NCBI RefSeq assembly: GCF_964340395.1
Contig: NC_135553.1
Coordinates: forward strand, 18,826,501-18,886,500
Direction: 5' to 3'
DNA: 60,000 nucleotides
Origin: Glandiceps talaboti
Taxonomy: Eukaryota > Hemichordata > Enteropneusta > Spengelidae
Positions within the stretch are counted from its first letter, which is position 1. Each line of letters opens with the position of its first letter. Positions 43,201 to 54,100 of the stretch are shown here, piece by piece. A program made the translations under genes and the position numbers. Under the pieces are notes generated by a model that ran no database searches, was not told where the DNA came from, and worked only from the letters and a program-made list of their open reading frames with translations.

Positions 43201-46200
43201 TCAAGTTAAAGGTTCAGGTATAAAAAGAAAGCTTGCTTTTGCTTATATGGGTATAGCTAGTTAAATGGAGTCTTTGTGTTTTCAATTTCTTGAGTTCATG
43301 TAGAAAGAAAAATTCAGTCATAAAGTCAAACGTCAAGGTCTCATTAGAAAGCTTACCAGTGATGACATTGGGGTAGACACTTGAATGGTGTCCATACTTA
43401 TCCAACTTTTGGAGATAACAGGCTAATTTTTTTTTATCACAAATATTGCCGCAATTAGCTATACAGGTCAAGGTCATGAAATTATGTGACATACATGTAT
43501 GCATATGTCCCAAATAGTAAAATTCCATTATCATGATTACAATTTTATCATCATCTTGAATAAAAAAACCTATAAAGATAAACAAAGTTTGGCCATCTGA
43601 TCTTGAAGACTTTCAAGGTCAAATGTCAAGGTCTTAAAATGCTTATCTTTGATAATATGGGTGTTGGCACTTGAATGGAGTCATTGTATATTACACCTCC
43701 AAAGTTATGATACATATTGTGAAATTTTACAACAAACATGGCTGCCATTCGACCATTGATTTAGCCACAAAACAACGTGATGTGTGTATGTCTCACATAG
43801 TATGCTACATTTGTGCCAGGTTTGGTTGAAATCAGTTGGTGGTGCATGCCAGAGATATGAGGGTATATGCACGCACACACATGCACAGATGGACAGAACC
43901 CAACATATTAGCTCCCTCTGGGATTAAATACTAGCAAATTGTGATTCACAGGGTATAGGGAACAGAAGAAAATTCAATAATTCAAAATGTCAGTTAGGAT
44001 AGCGGAACAGTGTAGCGATAGCCATTCTCAAGTCTATGATTGTGAAGAGATACTTAAGAAATGCACTATTGAAACTACTTGTAAATCAGTTTACATGTAA
44101 ATTTTACTTCTAACCCACATGACTTATTGACTTCATAGCTCACAGCTTTCATGAGAATACGATTATTGACCAAACAGCTGCACAAAGAAAGCCAGGCAAC
44201 CACTCAAACATGTTTGTCTGCCTTAGTAATGATAGTAATTGATGTCTGGTTCTATAGATAGAGAGGACAGAACTGTGTAAAAATAAACGTCAATTGCCTA
44301 TTACTGATCATTAGTACATTATTCATACTTTTAACGTTACAAACAGAAATTGTGTCGATTGAACATAGACAGATAAACATTGCTTCCAAAAATAATTAAG
44401 AAAATTTGCCACAATCATACTGAGTGGTGTTCCTCGTAACTAGAAATCCATGTTTGCTAATGGACATTTTACTTCCCATTGTTTCACTCACAGCAGCACA
44501 TGAGAGTATGATTTTAAGGCTATAGTGTTTACATGCATGTACATGGTAATTTCATTTTTTACAGAATTACCTGGTAAAAAATATTTCAGTTCTTTCATCT
44601 TTGAAGAACATATGCCATGCCCACTTTATATTTTTTTGAAACCCACTAGTACTGCCCATTATATTAGCGTGGTACATTGTAGTTGAAGATGTCATACGAT
44701 GACTATTTTATGACCAAAATGGAGTTGGACTATACACTTTGTAATGAGACACTGAATCTGATTATCCACCTAATCAATATGATTAATAGAAGCAGAATAC
44801 AGGTGGTATGGCCATGGCTGCAGGCTTACAGATTTATCTCCAGTTAGTCAAGGCCTTTCCATACACATGATTACGTTGAACTTGTCAGTAAATCTTATGG
44901 CAACCAAGACATATTTACAGACTTCATAATACTACATTTGTATGAATATAACATGATAGAACAAAATAGATGGTGATTCCCTCCAGAGTCCACTAGATAG
45001 AACCAATTAAATGAAGTCTTTCTCATGCATTGGGATCAGTACACAGACTTTAATACTAGCTAACTATTGTCATAAACCCTCTATGAGGTACTTCTGGTTT
45101 TCTATTTGCAAGTGATCTCTGTATGAGTATTAACCAATGGCAAGGCACTGAGGCCTGTTGTAATTCACAAGGTGCATCTTGTTAAAATCAAAGTGATATT
45201 CAAACTCGGCAATGAAGTGCAATTCCTGTACAAGTGTATTACTAAAACTATAGTAGCAGTGCAATGATGATTCTTGTAATTTATGAGGTACCCTCATGTT
45301 GAAATCAAAATTACATTTGAAACCACTTTAACATGTCAAAAGCAGTCATTGAGAATCTAGTGGCAATAAATTTACTTTTGCAAATACCAAAATATCCACC
45401 TTTAAGAGGGGAAACCGCTTTCCTGGCTGCCAACCAGTGACTGTGGTGTTGTTGGTGGTCGTCATCTCTTGAGAAAAGGTCCTACAGGAAAACAAGGATG
45501 CATCAAGGTCATCATTTCTCTGTGATGCTTATATCCTCAGACCACTTTTGTTTTATCTCCTCACACAACTGAACTTGTGACTCAGTGTACCTGTGTTTGC
45601 ATGGTACCTGATCATAGACAGGAGGTCACGACCTTACTGTTCTTCATTGACAAGCAGTGATATGGCAATATTTACTCACTTTGTATCAATTAAATAAGCT
45701 TTTCATATCTTGAAGATTATCCGAAACTCAATCCTTTCCTTTGCAAATATTCACATTCAGAGTTAGGGGCACAATTTTTTTTCCCTATGGTATGTAGCTA
45801 AACTCTATGTATTTAATACCTATGATGGGAGTTAAACACAGCTAAACTACTTGATGTTTGACGATCTAAATATTGCTCTAAGCTTTATAAACTGTTCACT
45901 AATTAGATGACCCAATCCTTGGTGAAAAAGCGTCACGATCATATATCCACTATTTAAGAAATCTAAATATTGTACTAAACATTTTTCTCTGAAGAAGGCC
46001 TTTCCAAAGAGCAGATTGTTTATAAAGTTTAGAATGATGTGTACATGAGTTAAATAGCGGATAGTGTATAAAATTTAGAACAATATTTAGATCATCTAAA
46101 TATCAGTAATTTATGAATTTTAGATTCAGATGTAAACACTTCTAATTTAGCTTGCTAAACTGACTGAAACACAAATTCACACCTTAATGAGTTAGATGGC

Positions 46201-47722
46201 TTCATTATTGTGACCTGAATGGACGGGATGGGCTGAACAGTGATGTTATCTTGTATTGTTTTTAATGATCAACCAGAACACACCACTAGTTGAACTTCAA
46301 ACTCCCATAATCCAAGCTTTGCATATTTGTTCCGACATTTTTTTTCTTGTCGTTCTCGTGTCTGAGTTGAATTTAAATATGGCTAAATGAAAGGTTAAGG
46401 TAAGTTTTTCTCAAAATATTGTTTTTGCATGTTGTACATAAAATACTCCTACAGCTAAAGCCTTCTCGTACTTTATCTCAAAATTGTGTAATAGGAATCC
46501 CTATTGATATTGAACGCGTGAGATGTAGAATGGCTACCATGAGGAAATAGTGATTCACATGCACTCCTCCCCTTCAAGCTACTAAACAATCACACCTCCT
46601 TACTTACCTGTGTGAATGTGTTTATAGTCCAATTCGCTCTCCCCTAGAAGTGGTAAAACTCTCTCTCTGAACAACCTGCCTGCCTTCCCCTGTCCACTGA
46701 ATGGGTTTATCAAAACTAGGATTTTCTTAGCAGGTGGTATTTGTTTCAGTTGAATATCTGTCGATGTATATCAAACATGAAGGAAGTAAACTGTTAGATG
46801 AAAAATCTGAGGTTATTGTCCATGGGAAATTAATATTTATTCCCATGGTACAAGGAGACACCTAATAGCTATGCACACCTAAATGTGTAAATATTTGGTT
46901 AACATATTAACTACATTTGTTGCTATTGCATTGGTGTTAGTAAATTTGTAGTAACTTCAATACTTTCCTCTCTAAATTTAGTCATGCTTATTTGTAAATC
47001 TGCTAAAATAAGTTGAGAATTTCTACATTCCTTTTCCTTATCTCATCATTTATATATTTGACAGGTTGCACGCAATTATTAACATGTCGAGAAATGAATC
47101 TTTAAAAAAAAATGATATGAGATTCTCTTGACCTAGGATGGTGATCTCCAAACAAAGAACCACATAAACTAACATCAACTGAATTTAGAAAAGAAAAGAA
47201 AACACATCGTGTTTGTTTACAGGCAGTTTGTAATTGTTCTAAAATAATCAAACCTGACACAACGAGTCGTACTGAAGAGCTAATAAAATTTGTCACTTTA
47301 CCTTCTTCATTGTTTACGTCTATCCCTCTTAACAGCATGAGAATTCCACTTCGCCACTTCTCGGCCACTACCATATTGGCTTCAAATGTATCAAAACTGG
47401 TTATACGAAAGACAGTGACCTTTCGTTGTCTAACTTTGCTACCCCCAAAAACTTTCCTTCCCATAGGATATGCATAGATACCGAAGTAAGCCGACTTGTC
47501 GCCGTGTTGACGTCCTCGCATACAATGACAGCCGATGATGTCGTCCAAATCAAAAACTGTTGGAGAAAACGCGTTCTCCCCATTTTTCACTCTTTGAATA
47601 CTTATGGCTTTCCTGTATAATATCACCGTGTGTAGCACCTTTTTTGGATAAATGGTAAATTCGTCTTTCAAAATTTTATCACCAAGGCCATTAGGCACTT
47701 CGCACTCATTTGTCTCAGCCAT
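38928..47722 (-). CDS. SPHK: Sphingosine kinase, 5 exons, complete
   Basis: Exons 47302-47722, 46608-46757, 42766-42860, 42097-42212 and 38928-40101 join in phase to about 651 residues, near SPHK2 length and longer than SPHK1 (about 384). The enzyme phosphorylates sphingosine to sphingosine-1-phosphate using ATP. Seen: residues 1-140, an N-terminal region; KILVLINPFSGQGKA (about 152-166), the diacylglycerol/sphingosine kinase nucleotide loop; SGDGLVYE (catalytic Asp about 217) followed by VINGLM; PGGSGNALA (about 245); DIDIESEKYRKLGDTRFT (about 308-325), which separates sphingosine kinases from ceramide and diacylglycerol kinases; and a C-terminal DGE block. Residues about 347-535 are a polar Ser/Asn/Gln/Glu insert inside exon 5. 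The ATG at 47722 is preferred for its good context (AACATGG); the frame stays open upstream but has no ATG there. Confidence 0.95.
40166..40262 (+). repeat. CA microsatellite
   Basis: About 95 bases of CA broken by two CAGACA interruptions, 65 bases from the acceptor of sphingosine kinase exon 5. Confidence 0.95.
40571..41085 (+). repeat. Minisatellite of about 51-60 bp in the last SPHK intron
   Basis: About nine units, each with TACATGTACCTACCCACTCA, CCTTACCCTACTC, and CTACCCTACACTAACTA or a TATCTA variant. Unit length varies through gain or loss of CTACC blocks. Confidence 0.93.
41189..41487. mobile_element. Hairpin element family A, copy 3, left end lost
   Basis: Shares CAAGTCCTTGTTTGTAA, the AATAAATACCAAACCTCATC arm and the TATGGCCACTTTA terminus. 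The left terminus is replaced by unrelated sequence. Lies in the sphingosine kinase intron next to exon 5. Confidence 0.6.
41488..42096. other. SPHK intron 4 remainder
   Basis: Between the hairpin copy at 41189 and exon 4. No exon-like frame or repeat recognised. Confidence 0.4.
42097..42212 (-). CDS. SPHK: Sphingosine kinase exon 4
   Basis: Acceptor TTGTTAG, donor AGAGG|GTAAGT, phase 0-2. Codes VINGLMSREDRDEAIKIPIG and IIPGGSGNALATAILYSR. The PxGSGNALA motif is a conserved sphingosine kinase block. Confidence 0.95.
42766..42860 (-). CDS. SPHK: Sphingosine kinase exon 3, catalytic Asp
   Basis: Acceptor CTCCACAG, donor GAG|GTATG, phase 1-0. Codes EYQGHARKVARNLKVSDWDG and IAIVSGDGLVYE; the SGDGL motif holds the catalytic base of this kinase fold. 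Confidence 0.95.
43200..43930 (-). repeat. Interspersed repeat with internally repeated segments
   Basis: The part at 43640-43930 is the reverse of the repeat at 6465. Upstream, related segments (GCTTAYnnnTGATnATATGGG, then TTGAATGGAGTC or a variant) occur near 43224, 43350 and 43638, as if the unit had been duplicated. Lies in the sphingosine kinase intron between exons 2 and 3. Confidence 0.55.
43931..46607. other. SPHK intron 2, distal part
   Basis: Mostly unique AT-rich sequence. One hairpin element at 45861-46110. An open stretch with splice-like edges at 45400-45481 (minus strand) does not fit the phases of exons 2 and 3. Confidence 0.4.
45861..46110. mobile_element. Hairpin element in SPHK intron 2
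   Basis: GATCTAAATATTGCTCTAAG mirrors TTAGAACAATATTTAGATC; ATATCCACTATTTAA mirrors TTAAATAGCGGATAG; CTTTATAAACTG pairs loosely with ATTGTTTATAAAG. No coding capacity. Confidence 0.6.
46608..46757 (-). CDS. SPHK: Sphingosine kinase exon 2, nucleotide loop
   Basis: Acceptor ATCGACAG, donor CACAG|GTAAGT, phase 1-1, 150 bases. Codes KKILVLINPFSGQGKAGRLF and RERVLPLLGESELDYKHIHT, directly comparable with the VLVLLNPRGGKGKA opening of the sphingosine kinase catalytic core. Confidence 0.95.
47302..47722 (-). CDS. SPHK: Sphingosine kinase exon 1
   Basis: Begins at ATG in AACATGGCTG and ends GAAG|GTAAAG, leaving in phase 1. Codes MAETNECEVPNGLGDK and an N-terminal domain including GRKVFGGSKVRQRKVTVFRI; the family uses this region for membrane or regulatory contacts. 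Confidence 0.9.
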
Positions 47723-48127
47723 GTTAACCTCAATGAGTACCCCCAAGTATGAACAAAAAGGTAAAACTGAACCCCCAAACTACTGTGGATTCTCACGCTG
47801 GTTACTACGCTGGGCGTTTCATTGTTTATTAGTCTTAATCATTCGTTTTCATTATACGTTTGTGTTTTCAGAAGATATTTGGCTCTCATACCCTGAATTT
47901 AGACATTGTCTAAATGGATTATGTACTTTAGGCAAAATAAACCCGTAGGAAGAGTGGGCGTGTCGAATCATCCCTATCGCTTCCGTATTCCCATGATGCT
48001 CCACTAAGCTCAGTCTGTGTGTCGTGTACAGAAAGTACTTTTTAGTTTTGTCTGTTTTTATTTGCCGGATCGGAATAACTACAATTCACTTTATTTCAGC
48101 GTGATCCAGTCTTGATACTGGATCACC
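47723..48127. promoter_or_regulatory. Intergenic gap between divergent SPHK and RICH-type genes, likely bidirectional promoter
   Basis: Only about 405 bases separate the two start codons, which point away from each other. This must contain both 5' UTRs (unless further 5' exons exist) and a shared promoter. I see no convincing TATA box at a usual spacing and no long ORF. The role is inferred from layout only. Confidence 0.55.
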
Positions 48128-48198
48128 ATGCTAAAAAAAGAGACAATGAAGAAACAATTTTTACGAGTGAAGCAGTTAGCCAACCAGAACTTTGGCAG
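48128..48198 (+). CDS. ARHGAP17: RICH-type RhoGAP exon 1
   Basis: ATG in ATCACCATGC; a second in-frame ATG lies at 48146. Codes up to QLANQNFGR and leaves in phase 2 at GGCAG|GTAGGT. Confidence 0.88.
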
Positions 48199-51100
48199 GT
48201 AGGTACAGTCAATGTCATGTCCCCAGGACTCAACAGTTGAGGAGTTCCTGACTGAATGTAGCCTGTCCTAAAGGCCTTGTGAATGGGACAAGCTTTAGGC
48301 GATGTGTCGTCTCTTGATACTGCATCTCGTGGAGTTCTCACAATTCATTAAGTATTTATAAAATTTGCAATAGTTCGATATAGATACAGCGGAATAAAAT
48401 GTTGAGTACACAAGTGGAAATGCCAATTTGGTGTAATAAGATGTTTGGCTTATGACAATTGACATGAATATTTCACAAAATGTGAATTACACAAGTCATT
48501 TATTTGCAATTTGAACATTTTACAGTTTTAGCAGACTAAACATTTGTAAGACCACCGTAAACACATTCATGTATCGTCCTTTTCATGTTAATTTTAAATT
48601 TTCAGGACGTTGTTCGAGTGTTTATGCTCAGTCCTATCAAGAGAGAGAGAGAGAGATTCACATTTGTATGACATTTAATACACTCGATCATAAGAATTAC
48701 CTCTCAAGTTTCAGAACGAATGAGGAAATGAAAAAAAGTGACAGCGCCCTTAGGTTTTTATGATAATGATAATGATAACTTTAAGCCATACTTTTATTGC
48801 TTTATAGCCATTGTGTTCCTTTGATAGCATTGCTGCATGGTGCTGTCAGCCTGTACAAAATTTATTATTATAAAACAATGTTCAAGTGTGGCATTCTACC
48901 CCAGTCTCGTAGTAGTATGGACGTTGTTGGGAGCGCACCTCAAATTTCATTTCTAAATATAGTTATGAAAAACAACAACAATATAATTAGCAAAATTCCT
49001 AAGTTATCTTGTCACATCTCCCAGCCTAGTCATGTCTTGTATTCCTATGATGTACAACATTTGAATTTAAGTGCTATTGACTGAGGTCTTACCACCTGCA
49101 TATAGATTACATTTAATTCCAGTCATTTCATCCAGCAATACTTAATGAGAAAACAATTAATTAAATCAGTATTGTACCATTATTATATAACACTAATAAG
49201 TTAAATGAAATGGCAATCATATGTAATAAATAGTTTATCCAGCTATCCTGCATTTAAACATTGACAATGGGCCATCTGCTGACAACCATAATTTTTTTCT
49301 GGATTCCATTATAACAAAAATACTCTGTATAATTTACAATAGGCTTTCCATCCAGCTATTTATTTTTGTAAATGTTTGCCTTAACATGGCTATGCATGGC
49401 CAAGTAGTTGCTGTGACTACAGTAAATGAAAATTTATCACACACATAGCCACAGACCAGAAGTGTCCTTTTTAGTACAGAACTCATGCTGCATGTTTTGT
49501 ATAGGATTGGATATTTCTGTTTCCTTTATAACACAATTTCTTATCTACTCCATATTTTGTAAAATGACCAGATTTATACACCTGCAACAAAAACTCGATT
49601 AGAAGTTCTTCAGTACCAGCAACTTTATACAATCATAGAAATTATAAGAATGTGCAATTTGTCTAAAGTTTCATTTCAAACAAAACAAAAGAATAAAGAA
49701 AAGATATACATTCATGGCAGCGAAAGAAAAATTAACCTTGTATTAGAAGTGGTTTTATTAGACTTCCTCCAAAGCTGTATTGTTCAATCAGTATTTATAG
49801 CACATACTTTCGTTGTACAGGACAGACAATTTGTACAAAGAAATTCAGATTTTCCTCCAGACCATCAAAATATAATAATTCATGTTTAAAGTTTTCTTGG
49901 TCAAGAAGACAGAAGTATAGTTTTGAACTTTGTTGCATTTTTTGGTACTGAAAATGAGAATGCCCAAAGAGTTGAAAATTGGTACTTGAAAACTAATGCA
50001 TGTACATGTATATACTGTAATCTTTATGGCCCGGATATGGGTTTTGTGGACAGGTTGTACATGTACGGCGGAAGGGCCTGACTTTATAGGAGGGCCTGTA
50101 AGCCATACTACAAAGGTCTGCAAAACCCATATCTGATATGGGCCGCTCAAGTTTTATGCATATTCCTCATGTAGTGGCACGGAAACATAACATTTGAATC
50201 ACATCACATGAATTGGTGATGAAATATTATTTTATTTGTAAAAATGTAAAATAGTGAAGATATTAACATAGCCAAACCACTGAATGAATGGATATCGATG
50301 AGCGAGCCACTAGCCATATTTGGGCAAAGTGTGATGGGGCGTGATGCAGAAAATTATTGCCGGGTTCGAATCGATGCACATGCTTTCCATTTTAATTGCA
50401 TTGGAATTGATACCGGGTATATGATAATAGTCATTATAGCATTGACTTGTAGGAAGTCTGGTGTTGAAAAAAAAAATTGTCATTAAATTGGTAGGTTTTT
50501 TTTAGACAATTACAAATATATTTTATAGTATAAGTTTTCTATAACATAAGATGACATGAGTCATTAGAATACCATCTACATGTAACTTGTAATTTGATGT
50601 GTTCTCTGTGTTATTCATTGAAAGACAGACAGACAGACAGACAGACAGATTGATACAGAATAGCGATGGTGACTTTCTAACACGAAGTGGTCTTAACATT
50701 CATTTGTCTTAAAAGCGTTTTATTACATGTATACAATGGGAAAACCTATGGTGTTGTGTCAGAGTGTAGACCCTCCACCAACATGGAGGGTCTATGGTCA
50801 GATTTACATGTATGTAATGAGAGCTCACGAAGAACAAACAGCAGTAAACATAAGAGTCAAAAAGAAATCACAAAGTGTACACTACATCGGATTTTAATCA
50901 GATAGAGTACTACCCAACCTGTCCAGTGCTTGCTATAATGTACAATGTCAAGAAGTTTGGTTTTATGAATACATTTGTAGAATCTTGACTCTTGCCAGCT
51001 ATAATAAACCCCAATAGTGACGACAGTTTATCAAAGAGTTATTGTACAATATGTCATCATTACATGTATTCAACAGTAGTAAAATAAATATCTCGTAAAT

Positions 51101-54100
51101 CTTCAATAATCCTTTGATATTTTTTTTTAGACTGATGAATAATTTATGCCAGCAAGTGCTATCTCCTATATAAATATTAGCATCTTGGTGGAGGATATTT
51201 GTATTGCCAAGTATGTTTCATATTACATAAGTGGGATAAACATATTTTGTCATCCATGAATACAATATGTTGGAATGCAATATTCGAACACAGTCTTTAT
51301 AGATACTATAATAGAATTTTGAAATCACACCACTTTGGAAAGTTTTGAACATATATTAATATTTAGCTAATTTTGTATGATTTATTGCTTGTATTTACAG
51401 AGCAGAGAAGACTGAGGTTCTCAGTGATGAGTTATTGCAGGTTAGTACACATGTTACAATGTATGGTACACTATTTGTATGAAAAATTGTGAAGGTTAGA
51501 TGGGCATATCTTTAACAAATTCTTTACAATACAGAAATTGCTATGATGAAATTGAATGCTGTCTTTGTAATAATCATGAATATACCATGAATATCATTTC
51601 ATGATATCCAATATACTTATGATATTATAAAAACTATGACAGCTCTTGCAATCATTTTGTATTTTTACTGCAACCAATCATTTAATGTTATATATGATGT
51701 ACTGCCTTCTGAAAATGATATGAAGTGACATGTATGATATCAGTGTGCCCTCTGATCATAGCCAGATTTTGTTGTGAGTCAAAATGATAAAAACTGGCAT
51801 TTCTTGTGTGTCACCACATAGTAAGAAACAGGGAACACCAAATTTGGTGTGTCACTAGAAATTATTTGTCAGTTGCACGTCAAATTGACTCAGAAGGCAC
51901 ACTGCATGATATGATGTGAATATTCTTATCCTTTCATTTTTATTTTGATGTTACATCTTGATGGTAAGTTTAGAGAATAATGTGTGTGTGTGTGTGCTTT
52001 AAAATCAGTGCTCCCTGAAAAATGATTGAATATATGTAATATTTTGAAGAACAATTTGCCATTTTGAAGTTCTATTTATCATTTAAAGAAATACTTTTCA
52101 GCCAATTTATTTGTTTTACACAAGACTCTTGGCAGCCACAATCTGGTGATTTAGTATGCTGCCAGTCTGTGTTGACTGTTTGAAGGGGTCCATATTTATT
52201 GATATATACCATTCTTATTTGTTTTGTAGTGTGAAAAGAAAGTAGAAACCCTAAAACATGCATCACACAATACTACCAAGAAACTCGGAGCCTGTCTCCA
52301 AAGTCCAGGCTATGAATATGACAAACGTCTGGTAAGTTCATCCTACATCAAAATATACATGTCATCTTGACAAGGAGAGGGTTGAACACCCATAAAATAA
52401 TGACGGGAAATTTGTACAACAAAGATTCATAGTGTTGTGTTGATTATTTACATTGTATCTATGCTTTTCTGGAGGTCATAAAGCTAATCTGTAATGGCAT
52501 AGGGAGAACCCTGAAGGAAAACAAAACATTAGAATTCACAGTATTTCGCAAAGGAAAACTCCATTCCAGCATCTTTGGAAATCAACACATACCGGGTATT
52601 ATTATGGTTTAGAAAATAAACGATAACAGTAATTATGATAATCAAATGTTTTCATATGCATATATTAATGTAAAGACTCTATCAACATAAACTGAATTTT
52701 AAAAATGTTGAAAAATCTGTTTCCTTGCCTATAAATAAGAAGTGTAGCAGCTTGATTATGATCTTACAAAACTATGACATAAAGAAAAAAAAAATTGTCT
52801 CCAAAAGATCTATCTGTGAATAAGAGTCCTTCAAGTATATCATGATACCTTTGTGTATGCATATAGATAATTAAAATCAGAGGGACAGGAAAGTACAACA
52901 AAAAAATGAAGATTTTTCATTTATGTATGTTTAGTTTTCATACGTAAAAGGATGTACTTTACAGCAAAGTTTCACTTAAATACAATGGATGTATGATATC
53001 ATTTGTATTGCTGCTTTCAGTCAAATCCTTTCCAGTCTACATGTAGTCCCTCGATGTACTATGATCATCTTGATCATCTCCACCGTATAGTCAAATTGAT
53101 TTCTTTAGCATGATTGATATTCTGTTCTTACCACCAACAACAGCATTAGTTTATGCTTTTGGAGCATTGATATAAACATGATGATGTTATCGCATTCTCA
53201 AGTAACTTACTTTAAGACTGGATGTTGAGTTTGTAGTAAACAGAACAAAGTAACCAATTTATATAATACAACTGCCTGTCAGTGTGTGATGGATTACTAC
53301 TAACATGCACTGTCCACCCTTTCCCCAGCAGGAGATTTAGATAAAATTTGTCAGTTTCACTCTACACGTATGTGTGTGTGTGGGGGGGGGGGGGGAAAGA
53401 ACAGACAGACAGACAGACAGACAGACAGAGAGGTTGTAGACAATGAATCTACATATATAGTAACTAGACTAAATGCATTCCTTAACTGAAAAAGTATTTG
53501 TTATTTTAGTACAAAAATACTCAAATCTTCTGAATTTCTTGTCTGATTTCCTAAGTTATAACTTTCTGAGATGCAGTTTAAAATTCATCCACAGCCACCC
53601 ACACAGTCATTAACATGGTGTCTTTGTTAATCAATCACAAAATTCTAACCAATAAAGTTAGTGTTTATTGGGGCAGTTATGTAATGTCCAAATATTGCAT
53701 ATTTGTCAGCTCAGGATGCTACTTATACACAGTTTACATCACTGCAACAGTTGGGATTCACTGATTGGATGAACAACTTTTTGTGTTGATTGTGGGACTT
53801 TGACCAGACGTGGTTTAGAGACCATATTGGCATCTAGACTACTGACCTGTATACATACATGTATATGGCCAAGCACAGGCACTCAAATCAATGTGTATGA
53901 TTTTTTTTTTAAATGTATAGTGAATAAGAGAAGGTACGAAGGTATTCAACATTTAAACTGCAGACCCTTATTAGCATACAGTTGTGGCTTCTGATTGGAT
54001 GACAGCGCAGCCGGCTGTACGATTTGAAATCAAAATAGATTACCATTTTAAGCGCAAAGTATGCAGCGATGGCAACAACAAGTTATTATTTAGTACCTTT

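Noticed and set aside
43214-43585. 123-codon minus-strand ORF in the SPHK intron
   Set aside because: Falls entirely within a dispersed repeat and does not fit the phase between exons 2 and 3.
45400-45481. Minus-strand candidate exon between SPHK exons 2 and 3
   Set aside because: It has AG and GT edges and is open in two frames, but in the required phase 1 it meets a TGA, and exons 2 and 3 already join into a seamless family match.
38928-47722. Ceramide kinase or diacylglycerol kinase as the identity of the minus-strand gene
   Set aside because: The DIDIESEKYRKLGDTRFT block and the PSNWV..DGE C-terminus follow sphingosine kinases, not ceramide or diacylglycerol kinases.
50298-50420. Possible tRNA gene (GGGTTCGAATCGAT at about 50361)
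   Set aside because: A B-box-like string is present, but I cannot form an acceptor stem or find an anticodon arm at proper spacing; likely chance or SINE remnant.
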